Program-made: the position numbers and the translations under genes
Shown here: positions 47,076 to 59,100 of the stretch, one piece after another
Layout of the letters: each line of letters starts with the position of its first letter
How positions within the stretch are numbered: position 1 is the first letter of the stretch
The notes under the pieces: generated by a model
What the model saw: only the letters and a program-made list of their open reading frames with translations
Databases searched by the model: none
Told to the model about the DNA's origin: nothing
Assembly (NCBI RefSeq): GCF_032854445.1
Contig: NC_088302.1
Span: 43,998,645 to 44,062,644 of the forward strand
From: Liolophura sinensis
Taxonomy: Eukaryota > Mollusca > Polyplacophora > Chitonida > Chitonidae
Reading direction: 5' to 3'
DNA: 64,000 nt

Positions 47076-48728
47076 GATCTGGAATGTGTCCCTCGGTGGC
47101 CCAAAGTATCGTGTTTTTGTGGTCCAGAGACAACCATTTGTAAGGGCATTTCTCTCTGGACAAGCTTTTTACACGACGAGTCATAGATACAGTCTCCTTT
47201 GGAAACCCGAAGAATTCAGCCTGGGAGAACACAGAAGAGTTCCACACCATGGTTAAATTTCAGTTCAAACAAAAGTTACACCCAGATCTGAGATTTTTGT
47301 CCACGTCCCAATTATATAACCGAAATACAGATAGTTCTTACGCGTGCTCGTGCTGAATGGTCCCTTAATTGAATGTTTCATGCAATGTAATAACACAAAT
47401 AGGTTCTGCGGGGACGTGATTCACAAAAATACCTTGTTTGATTAGAAAGATTCTAGTGAGGTCATTTGGGACAAATGAAGCCGATTGACGTCTATGTACC
47501 AGGTTTTTAGAAATTTCCTCGAAAACTAAGATCAAATCGAAGACTGTCTCACTCTTATGGTCAACTATCTCACAGTCCTTGTCCGATCGGCGACTATATC
47601 ACAATGCTTGTTAAATCGACAACTATCTCACACTGCATTTCATCTCCACAGGCATCTCACACTCATAGTATACCGATTACAAATCTCACACTCTCACACG
47701 ATTCATGACAAGCTATGACAAGCTGCGAATAAAATGACACTATTAATGATCGGCAAATCTTGCAAATGCATGGCAAAGGAAATGCATGCGGTACCGTCTT
47801 GTGTTGGACCAGTTGGAAACTAGGGGCTAACTACGTCGAGATTTGATATCTATTACTGAGAACTATGAAACCCGGACCTTGAGTGGGATGGCATCTGACA
47901 ACCGTGTAACTGAGACATTCAGCGGATAAAATCGACCTCTGTAGCATAATCAATGTTGTCATTGCTACTTCTTCAGTTCTTTGGTGGTTTGTGCTGAAAG
48001 TTGTTTTAGGTATTGGTCTTGAGGTTATTGATCTGCAATGTCCGTTATAGCTGACGACCTTTATATCTATGTTTTTCACGAAGGAGTATGGCGTTAACAT
48101 CAGTCAAATAAACAAATTAGCGAAACCTACATGTACAAGCTAGCTCCAAGGCAAGGTTACAAACACAGTAACTAGGAAAATCTAAAAATGAAACGTTTGT
48201 ATCCATTGTGTAGGTAGCACAGATATACTGGAATTTTCAATCTCAGTATTTTAAAGCCAAAAGAATGTACTGAAACTGTTAAATATCCATGTTTTCTCTG
48301 TCTTGGCCAACCTGTTTTAAACCGCATTGTACTGCTCAGCGCGAAAGTATAAAATCACCTGTTTGTCTAATTACAGGTATTGTGCGCGTTAATTAGGTCA
48401 GAAAGACTGACCTGCTGACCGAAGAGATCGATTCCTGGTAATCTTCTCACAAAGAAGACAATCTTTATTGTTCACGCGGGATTAAGGTTATACTGGGTGA
48501 CTTAACCAGGACAAGACCTTCTTAACCATTTTCTTAAGCCTGAGTCACCTTTGGCCAGAGCCGTATTCACAGATTCTTCGTATATTGCATTATGTGAATA
48601 TCCAACAGAATCGATACTCGTGGGATTTGCATTTGCTATGTTGTTCAATAGATATTCATGTAGGGATATTTTTACATGTTGTAAGTTCAGATCGCTATCC
48701 TTCTATGTAAAGCAAATCGCCACACACA
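47076..48728. other. Unassigned sequence
   Basis: A weak repeated ATCTCACA/ACTATCTCACA motif lies around 47560-47700, and a short (CA)n run at 48719-48734. No gene was recognised. Confidence 0.4.
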
Positions 48729-48967
48729 CACACAAAAAACACTTGTGTTTAAATCTAACACAACAACTTGTGTTGTTTCATTCAATACAGAAATGTGTTA
48801 TCCCTGGACAAACAAATGTTAAATAAATGTGGAGTATTACAAAATAATAAAACATAAACAAGACCTTGTGTTAATTCAACACAAGATAGAGTTGTTCAAA
48901 TATGACACAAGAGTTTGTGTGGAAAGAACACAAGTTTGTGTTCATACAACACAAGTGGTTTTGTGTG
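48729..48967. mobile_element. Palindrome-rich MITE-like element, family P2
   Basis: About 239 bp with imperfect terminal inverted repeats: CACACAAAAAACACTTGTGTT at the left and CACACAAAACCACTTGTGTT read inward from the right. The interior carries several short palindromes built from AACACAA/TTGTGTT, for example CTTGTGTTAATTCAACACAA and GAACACAAGTTTGTGTTC. There is no coding capacity. The design is the same as family P1 but the sequence differs. Confidence 0.72.
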
Positions 48968-51900
48968 CATATTGTATCCAAACAAAACCGTAATACTCAG
49001 TTTAATGTTCCTCACACCTGACGGAGTAGGGCAATTTTGTTTCAAACATCGAATGTTTGTCCGTCTTTCTTTGGTCTCCAGTAAGATTCTTCAAGAGACA
49101 AGGAACGCAGGAACGTCGTCTCAAATTAATCAAAAGACTTTTCTGGTTATATTGTAACCCCTCATATTAAAAGAGACTTCTATAATAAAACATCAGATTC
49201 ACATTTTCTCCACTAGAGTGGGTTTGTGTTCACGTGATGGCGCTACACCTCAGATCAATAAAGACGAACAGGATGGTCCCTGGCCGCGTGTTACACAAGG
49301 TATTATGAACGGCTTAGGCCGAGAAGCCTTTGGATGTACCAATCAGAGCTGGTTTACTTGACAGATTGATCCCCGGAACAACAATTTATCCCTCCCTCGT
49401 TAGGGGCTCACCGGCTTTGATCCCACTCGATGGTAAGATGGCGATGGACGCCTCATCAGTGACGCGATACATCACCTTCTGACACCACCTCGCTTGGCTT
49501 CTCTCTGTCTCTTTCTCTTCGTGTCTCCTCATTCTTGCTAGTGATTCACCGATAAGGCGAAACAAGAGCCAGCTGTAGACAGAATTTATTTGCGTAGCAT
49601 GGCTAGTTTTCTGTGCACCTCTAGATTTAATATCGGAAGATATGCTTTTCCACAAAGGTTTCTAATCATTGGACCTAATCCGTTTTTTTAACATAAGTCA
49701 GTATCTAAACTCTTGCTAATAGGATTGGAATCAAGATTTTTGTAATCAAAAACTGTTCCTTCAGATTTAAATTCCACGGATGTAAGTAAATTTAAAGACA
49801 ATAGAGGTGGTTTAATTAAAGTTTTACCCTACATGGGAGGAACAACTTAGTGTACCGCTTGCAATATAGGCAACGAAACAACCATATGAACGCATCGGTG
49901 ATAACTTCTCTTATAAATGCACGGGCGGTTGAAGCCAGTGTATCATGGGTTTGTTGCTGTGTAGGGCGCACTCTAGCGGCGTTATGCATTATCGCACACA
50001 TGCATATATTGATCACAGTGGAAGAGGATTTTGTTTCTGTAATTGTCATCAATTGGTGTAATTGTTTCAGTAATTGGACAGAATGATTGACCGTTTTTCA
50101 CGCCAAACAAGCCAGATTCTTCCGTCGTCTTGGCGAAGGTGACACGAAAATTATTGTTACAGAAGGCGTCCGAGAGGTTGAGGTGGACTGCCTTCATTAC
50201 AGCCTGAGTTACCTTCCGTTATGCTAAAGTTCTATTTGAAATCGCCCTCTGTGAAATCTCCACCCTCTAACATCAGCGCCATCAACATCACAGCCACTTC
50301 CACCACTCCACGATGACCATCGCCAATCCAATATGAACGATTTTCATCAACATTTGTTACGCATTGCAGTTTCATAGATGCCTTTAGGTACTGCATTATA
50401 ACTTAAAAGACAGTGAGAACGAAAAAGACTAGGGAAGATTAAATAATCCATTGACAGTGATGGCTTAAATGTGCGGAATATTCATATTTGACACACGAAA
50501 GCGAGACTGCAGAGTGGTGAGGTTATTTACAGCTCTTATCTATCCTTCAGCAAATAGAAATAGGCCTAAACGTTAGAACGTTTCTGACGTTAGCTCAGCT
50601 TAGGATATATTTTTGGCAATTTTATAGTTTTCAATCTTCAGGAAGATTTTGTATCCAAAACATGCAACGTTTGGGCCAGTTAATCGACTCAACCCCAGTT
50701 AATGCGAATGGAATCGTCACTGAGGATACTGTTGGATTACTGGTCTGTCAGCAGAAAGGCGACACAAATGTTAAATAGTCTCACAGGCATACCCTTTTTT
50801 TTCAACGGTCCTCAATGAATTTGACTGAAGACACAATGCAAAAGAACTAATACAGCAAGACTTATAAACAGTACTGCACCGACGAATGCATTAGTTTTCT
50901 TTGTTATTTGGAATAAAACAACGGGGGGTTTGGAACTGTCGACAGGATAAACGGAAAAGGTTGCATGTCATTACTATGATCTGAAGACTAGGGAAGAGTC
51001 GAATAGCCTTCATGATCTCAACGGTTTTATCTCTCTCATCCGTCACATTGCCCCATTTTATCGCCTGAAGATAAAGTCCACTATCAGTATATATATGGTA
51101 GAAAAGGTGTTTACGGCTTTGTTGTCGGTTGTGATAAGAAATAAGTTGTACAGAATCTAAGCATGGAAGCCATATTGAACTCAACGAAATACTATGTGGA
51201 ACATTTTATACACCATATATATATGATAAATGGTATACACCATACCATAAATTATCACATTAACACGTAAACATCAAATAATTAGAATTCATATCTCCAG
51301 AAAAAAATAGGGAAACATTATGGGTAATTCAGAACAAAGTATGTGACCAGTGCATGGAAATATGATCGAATTGTGTATTACTTCTTTTGCTTGTTAAAAA
51401 GATACATAGTAAGGGCGTTGAGTTTATCGCCTGAGAAGTTAACCACCAAATACGGCAGATTCCAAAATTAACGCCCCCTTACATGTGCTTTCTGGGTTAT
51501 AGTTTTCAATGATGTGTCAGGAATTTATCTCTATAGCTTCCATACGTTCTAGTACTAATATTAGCATACTTGATACAGGACACCTTACGTTCTTTATCCC
51601 ATTTAACCTCCGGTTAGATTGGGTGGCCGCATTTTATGCAAGGAACAAATGGCGCATCGTTAAATACCCGAGCCAAGAGATAAAGGAAGTGACGACATCG
51701 ATAGTGGTTATTTAACCAGGAATTGGATTCACGTGACCGTGATCGATCTAAAAGATAACGGTCACAAAAATAGCATTATATTTATTCGATAGCAGAAACC
51801 TTTGTGTAATATTGGATTGCAGTGACCATACAGATACCATTGTGCTATTTTTCTAAAGCCGGAAGCTGTGTTTAGTGTTTCGAATTTTTTGTCTACGTAC

Positions 51901-52183
51901 CTGCGTGTTATTATGCTTTAAAAAGGCATCAATAAACCCATAATCACGTGACGTAACCGTTTGCTTCCTGGAAAGACATGGTTTCAGTGACGTTCGCGCT
52001 AACGAGCGTTAATGTAACAGAGGTTCATTCTCCCAGTAGCTATGTCGATACAGCATAATGGGGAAGGCCGCATCTGAATTATGTGAAAAGCAATGAGGAA
52101 ACCTCAAACAGTAATAATACATTCTTCAATAAAGTCCTTCATCTGCCAATCAGTATAATGGGAACTTGCAGTTCAAAGCTATA
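48968..52183. other. Unassigned intergenic sequence downstream of the THSD1-like gene
   Basis: Short frames on both strands (for example 49386-49655 and 49816-50086) lack family features. TA-rich near-palindromes lie near 51215-51260. No gene was recognised. Confidence 0.4.
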
Positions 52184-52189
52184 TTTATT
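52184..52189 (-). terminator. THSD1: Candidate polyadenylation signal of the THSD1-like gene
   Basis: AATAAA on the minus strand, about 550 bases past the stop codon. It is one of several possible signals; nothing in the sequence alone proves its use. Confidence 0.3.
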
Positions 52190-52511
52190 GCAATTTTTTC
52201 CGTTCGGATCAGGGTTATGTGACTTAGGGTTAACTGAAAGCCCAGATTAAAAGTAAGCATAAGGTCACGTAAAACTGTATAATATCAACAAAAAATGTCA
52301 TTTCAATAAAAAAAAACATAATTTAATCATGACAATATAAATAAATGTGATTCCCAGATCAAATTAAACACAAATGATATATTAGAACTTCCGGTCATGT
52401 TGTCTGGGTGACATAAAATCCGAGATCATGTGTCACGTGACGTCAGATAACCCGAATAAGGACGCAGATGAGCGATCTGAGCATGGAATCACGTATTATG
52501 CGATGTCAGAT

Positions 52512-52729
52512 ATGTTCCACCGGAACGAGCACTAGTGGTTGACATCAAACATTCCTCTCCGGAACACCAGCTTAACTGGTTGAAGTCGAACATGGTCTTA
52601 CGGAACACCAGCACAACTGGTTGAAGTCATGCATTTCTCTTCGGAGCACCATAGCTACTGGTTGAAGCCATACATTCATCTTCGGAACACCAGCACTACT
52701 GCTTGAAGTCAAATATGCCTCTCCCAGAA
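52512..52729. repeat. 41-bp tandem repeat in the presumed 3' UTR
   Basis: Five units, each CGGAACACCAGC then ACTGGTTGAAGTC, ending 11 bases from the stop codon. Every unit contains ACCAG...CTGGT, so it can form a small stem. Unrelated in sequence to the 41-bp array at 35 kb. Confidence 0.9.
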
Positions 52730-52740
52730 AACGAGGACTA

Positions 52741-54233
52741 CTAGTGCTTCTCCACCCCGTTAACAGCTGATTCCTCTTTAACCGGTTTGCCTATCTTCTC
52801 GACACCATGCCACCGCAGTTTAAGCATTTCGTTGTACTCGAAGTAAGACAGCGGATCGTCCTCTATAAAGTCATCGTACTCCAATTCGGCCATGTCCGAA
52901 GGGGTGTTGGCCGACCTCACCGACTTGGTGGGCGATAGGGTCTTATTGCTGCGGAGACTCTTAATGCTCTTGGGGGTTGAGTTAACGGAGGGAGTTACTC
53001 GCTCCTCCATGATACTTTCGGGACTCTGACCGTCGGGTCGAGGCAGACACTTCTGCCTCTCCTCTGCACCCCGTGGAGAATTTCTCTCCGTTTTGGGTGC
53101 CTCCCGTTTTTTAATAAATTTAAATTTTTTCTTTTCTGCTGAGCTGGCTTTGGCTGCAGGTTTGTCCGAATCATAACTGTCCGTCAGTGATGTCGGTCTC
53201 CTTGCTTTGGGTTGAGTCCCTGTAAATTCCGTTGTTGTATGTTGAGCACTTGTTTCGCGAGGCGTCACGCTTTTTACATCCATCTCGACGGTATTCTTCA
53301 TCGGCGTGAGCACGCCGCTAGATTTTAATTTCTTCCTACTAGATTTTGATTTACTATGCGAGTCTTTCCCATCCCTGGGTTTCTCCGTGCGGCGAGACTC
53401 TTTACTCCCTGTCGGTTTGTCCGACCGGAATTTGTCACTATGAGCCTCGCCTCCACCCGGAGTTTTCTCCCTCTTTTTCCTCTTGCTGGTGTCCGGACCT
53501 CGGTCCTCCGTCTTGGAGGTGGAGGCGGATCCGGACTGATCCTTGGAGGTGGGAGTGGAGGAGGCTCCTGTCACAACACGATTGTCGTCCTCATCCTTCC
53601 GCCGCTCCACCAAAGCTTTTGTTAGCATGCTATGCTTTGTTGGCGGCGAGGTTGGCGATTTGGAATTCGACGACCGCCTCATTTTCGGAGAAGGGTGAAC
53701 TTTCGGTGACCTTGGACGGTATCCCTTAAAAAAGTTTTGGTCGTGTTTAAAGTCTTCTATAGAAGCATTGGCGGCATAGGGACTCTGCAGAGGCGTATAG
53801 GGCCTTGACGACGGCCTGGAACTTCCTCCAGTTTCTACATCCGCCATAGCCCGCAGGCGCCGATATCCCGCGCTCGACGTGCTGGATATTGAGGAGCCAC
53901 GTGACTTCCCAGCATTCACAGGATAATCCTTCCGTTTCAGTTCTCCTGTGAGAGGCGTCTCCATGTCAACACCCGGACTATCCAGCTCGTCTGGACTGCT
54001 CGGCGTTTGAATGGATGTGCCTTTGTTGTGGACGGGACTAGTCGGGCTCTCAGTTTTCGTCATCTTATATTTATGACGATTCTTTCTTTGAATCCGATGA
54101 TAAACTACGAAGAGAACGGTTCCGATGATAATGAGAACACAAACCACAACACCGACGATAGTAACGGCATTCTCCCAAACCGGCTTGGTAATCGGTGTCA
54201 ACCGGGAAGCGGCCACTGTCGTCACATTGTTAT
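52741..54233 (-). CDS. THSD1: THSD1-like last exon: transmembrane helix and cytoplasmic tail
   Basis: The acceptor TTTCTTGCAG precedes 54233 (minus strand). The membrane helix is VTIVGVVVCVLIIIGTVLFV, followed by a basic stop-transfer region (HRIQRKNRHKYK). The tail is rich in Ser, Pro, Lys and Thr, with repeated SP/TP sites, and looks disordered. It ends with an acidic and aromatic module (YDDFIEDDPLSYFEYNEMLK) that stands out from the low-complexity part and may be a conserved binding motif. Antisense frames at 53346-53729 are shadows. Confidence 0.88.
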
Positions 54234-55966
54234 CTGCAAGAAAGAATTTATAATCTTACAGGATTTTAAAATTCATCATAAATCTCAAAACCTAAGCCTA
54301 AATCTAAGGCTAAATAACACTGACTGCATCTATGAGCTCTATATAAAGGGACTGGGCTTATTTAACTCTTTCTTTTACGGTATCATGGTTTATATTCCCC
54401 CGTGATATACAAATCATGCATCCAGGTTGTCCTAATTGCTCAGAATTAAGTAAGCAATTTCAGATTGTTCTACATATGATATAGTAAATGAAGGAATGCC
54501 AGAGACCTAACGCCGGATTTCTAACATTTGTAACTTGACGAAGTTAGTGCGTAGTGAATCATTGGGAAGCAAATCGATATAGTCATTCTCAGGTCTGAAT
54601 CCCAGTTTGGAGACCCCATTAAGCTGCAAGGTATGGATCATATGGCTAAGGTGCTCTGCAAGTCTATAGGTTTTAAAAGAAGAGCCCCACGAAAAAAGAG
54701 ACAATTCAACAACTTAATGGAAGAAGATATTATTCTTACTCAAGACATTGTAATAAGCGATGAATCCATGGACGTGGATGCTCTTTGTAGGTTCGAGCAA
54801 AACTATGCCCAGAGAAGTTGTAGAGGCTGATGTGGATTTTGTCATAAACTCAACCAGCATTTCATTGGTCGACGATGTGACGTCATCTAAATGAACGCTT
54901 CCGTCCGAAAAAGCCAGTAAGTCAGCATGTCTTGAGCCACCGTTTCGTACTTGCACCCACTGCATATTTTCGTATAAGTCCATATAAGCAAAGGAGAGTT
55001 TTATCTTTTGATCGCGTTTCACCCTGATTCTCCAAATGGCTAATCCCTGACAGCGGCCTGAGGCCACAAGCTTCCCAGTGCTGTTCGTCATGGTGCATCC
55101 ACAAGCACATCGCTCATCCAGCTTCACAGAGTACAATGGAGTTAATTCCGAAAGCAGCTCTGAAAACGTGAAGAACATTTTTCTTACGTAGTACATAGAA
55201 TATATGGATGGAATGTATGGAATGGTATCTTAAAATAAGGTCCAGTAGAACATAACCTTAAACCTCTCATCCATAACAAAAAATCATTTGGGATATTTGC
55301 AAAATTTCGAAGTTTGGTATTTATAGCAAACGTTCTGTAAGCCCTGTGACTTGTTCTGCCTCTCCATTTACAGGCTGTAAATACTTTTGTTATACATGTA
55401 TTTCTGTAGCACAATTGAGGTGAGATTTTTCTGACACATTAGGCTTAAAAATATGAGCTAGTGCGCATGCTGCAAGAACAAAACGTCACTTCGTGGTTTG
55501 TCCTCGTACACTGTAAATTACTTAAAATCGTATTTTTAACTTATGTATCACAGAACAAAAGAATGTTGTGGACTTACCAGGGCAAACTGAAGAGCACGGG
55601 GTCCACTCCACGGGGTCCCCAACACAGAAATCGCCTCCGTTCATTGGTGGAGGATTATCACACATCCGGAAGCGACTTTTCTTACCGTTGCCGCATGAGA
55701 CCGAACATTGCCCCCATGGCGACCACGCGCTCCAGTGACCGTCAGCTGCAAGAACTGCAGAAAAGATATTTTGTTAAAAAAGTTACACGCAACATCAACT
55801 GCAATCTACGACAAAAGCTTTTGCCCAAAGCAGTTAAACTAATTTCTTTGAATAAATAAAAAAGTGATCACCACAACATACATCTGAAACATAACAAACA
55901 GTGAAGCCATGTTTAACAAGTATACACAGAAAGTATAAGGTCATGCAAAATGAGTGGCAATAAACA

Positions 55967-56054
<88 letters not shown>

Positions 56055-56109
56055 TATATAAATATAAAGTATAAGGTCATGCAAAATGAGTGGCTATAAA
56101 CAATATACC

Positions 56110-56143
<34 letters not shown>

Positions 56144-59100
56144 GCACAACAAATGACGAAAAGAGGAAATCTCCACTTAAGGGTTTCCCTATATAAGCTA
56201 TGCTTTACTGCTCTTACACGTTGCGTCTATTTATACATTGCATAACATGATTTTACCATTTTATATGCTAATTCTGTAAAAGGTAAGGCACCATAATAAG
56301 CTGACAACAAATGGAAGGAAGAATACAGCACAGTTTATACTGATTCACTGCGGAATAAACTAAGTAAAGCACAGATTTATGAATCTTTCTGCAATACTTT
56401 TATTTCAAAATACATCAAAATATTATAGAATTGCACCGGTTAAAAAAGACCAATACCGTAAACGCTGCAATAACAACAAACGGAATGAACACCCAAAAAT
56501 AGTACACAACGATGGCAATAGTGTAAGGCGTTTTCAAAACACAACACTTCATGTTGGGCACAGCAAATTTCCGCAATATGAACACTTACCACAAGATGTC
56601 GGAAAAGATGCAATGAAAAGATAAATTAAACCATTATAGCATTTGACAATGACACGATGTGTTGTAAATATGATTTAGGGTGCGAGAATTTTGTTAATAT
56701 AGAAAAAAGACCTTTCTAAGAATTTTTTCACCGTGATAAGCCTAAAATTTAACTCAAAATATTCCAATCATAGTAAAAGTCAAACTCTTTGGGGCAGGTT
56801 GTAAGACACATGCCAGTCTTGACCTGTATAGTGAAATCATGGACTAGCATTTGCTTTTTGCTGTAAATTCAGCGCTACAGGCGAAAAATCGGTAAGCTTT
56901 ATTACATATCTGACTTAGTTTCTCACTGTATTTGAATTGTCCACGTTTGAATATTTTCAGAGATGACATTATGACTGCAACTTTTCATGTCCATTTTCAC
57001 ATTGGTCGATAATTCTTAAAATGTCTTCATCCGGGATCAAACCCCAATGTAAACCTTTGAACAGTTAAAATGGTAAATTGTAGGTATTACTCTATAATGA
57101 CAAGGCCGCACTTGTATTCTTAAGCAGATATACATTTATTATATTTCATATCCATTTTTTTAATGATTTTCCGTCTTACTTAAACTTTTGAAGGGCCTCC
57201 GTGGCCGAGGGGCTTAGCACGCCAGCACGGCGCAATGACCCAGGAGCCTCCGACCAGTCAGTGTGAGTTCAATTCCAACTCATGCTGACTTCATCTCCGC
57301 CCGTACGTGGGAAAGTTTTGCAGCAACCTGCTGATGGTCATGGGATTGCCCCGGGCTCTGCCCGGTTTCCTCTCACCATAATGCTGGCCGCCGTCGTATA
57401 AGTGAAATATTCTTGAGTACGAAGTAAAATATCAATAAAATAAATAAATAAACTTTTACAATTTATTGAGCTATGTCTGTCATATAGTATAGCGCTTTAG
57501 ATCTAGTGGAAGTTACTGGTAAATGTGCTCTACACCCTTCATCCGGGTAACCATGTATAGTGCATATATCAAAACTACTCACGGCCTTCGTGACACGCCA
57601 TGACATTTATAAGGACTAATCTAGTCCATAATAATTCATTTTTGATAATAAATATGACGCAAGAGAGAGTCAGTTTGTTTGTTTGATCGTGATTTGTACC
57701 TGAATTCGCCTATAGTCCGGTGTTTAGACCGGTCATACAGATAAGACAGGCACTTTGCGGTCTCCTTTACAGGGCTGTGTACTAGCTAACTTGAAATAGG
57801 ACAGACGCGGTTTGACAAGAGCGTTGTCAGTTTTATACCTGTACAATGTGGGACAAGTATACACGAATTATTCAAAGGCAACATGCGTATCCTTCTGCAA
57901 CACCGAACATTTCTTCCGGCGGATTACACTCTGAAACTGTTCACGTCACTTTACAGATGTTAATCAAAGAAATATACAGATTTAATTGAGTTTAAATTTA
58001 AGCACACACCGACACACCGCCCTCGATTCTTTGTCAAGGATAATACTGTGATGCTTGGGTGTAGTAGTGAGAATATTCACAATCTGTTTTCTCAGCTCTA
58101 CCCACGATGATAGCGTCACCTGGTAACGGGCTATTGGCCAGGTGACCAGTCAGACACAAACAGGATGGCGGCGTTTTCATTACGTCAAAAACAGAAATAC
58201 GGGTAATCCCCAAGCGCTAAACCATTCGATCACGATAAAAAGAACTGACATGTGGTCTACGTTATACCATATTGATCTTGTATAAATCCACGCCATTTTT
58301 AATTTTCGTAAAGAAGGATTAAAACAATCATGAAACTTTTCAGTACTCGATGACCTGATTATTGAGGTTTGTCTCTGTATCTGGGTATCCCGTGCAGTTG
58401 TGCACATACTACACCCAAAAGCTGATACAATTCGATTCCATATAATCAGGTTCGATGTAATATATAAATGATACAGTTCTGCCTACAACAGTTATCAGCT
58501 TGTGCATGGATATCCAATCGATAAAATCGTCAGTGTCCTCAACCGGAAAACTTCATCAAATAAGTGCACCAGTACCGACGTTCAACATGTTCTGCTGTCT
58601 ACGGTATACCATATTGATCTTGTATAAATCCACGCCATTTTTAATTTTCGTAATGGCTGCCGACAGTGATGTAATGATCTGACCTGTCAAAAAATAACAC
58701 GCGATTCAGGGTCAGCATCAACGTGTATAGGATGACCTCTTCCATACGGAACATACCACATAGGCTGCAGAAAAAGAGTGGATCGGGCTTACGTCAGCTC
58801 TGTTGTCTGGGCGAATAAACCAATCAGGCCCTTTTTAATGGCTCGGTTCATTGTAGTTGTATGGGTTGTTACATGGTTTGAGAGTATATATGTTATAATT
58901 GTGACTGGTATCCTCTACTGTCTTACGTGGGAAGGTCTGCCAGTAACTTGAGGATATCAGTGGGTTTCCCCGGGCTTTGTCCGGTTTCCCCCTACCGTAA
59001 TACTGACGACATATTCTTGAATACGATGTAAAACACTAATCAACTCAATAAATAAATACAGGTGCGTGTATTTTTATTATGTTAGGTTTGTTACAAAGGT

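Noticed and set aside
53346-53729. Plus-strand frames over the THSD1-like tail exon
   Set aside because: Antisense shadows of a verified exon with low-complexity codons.
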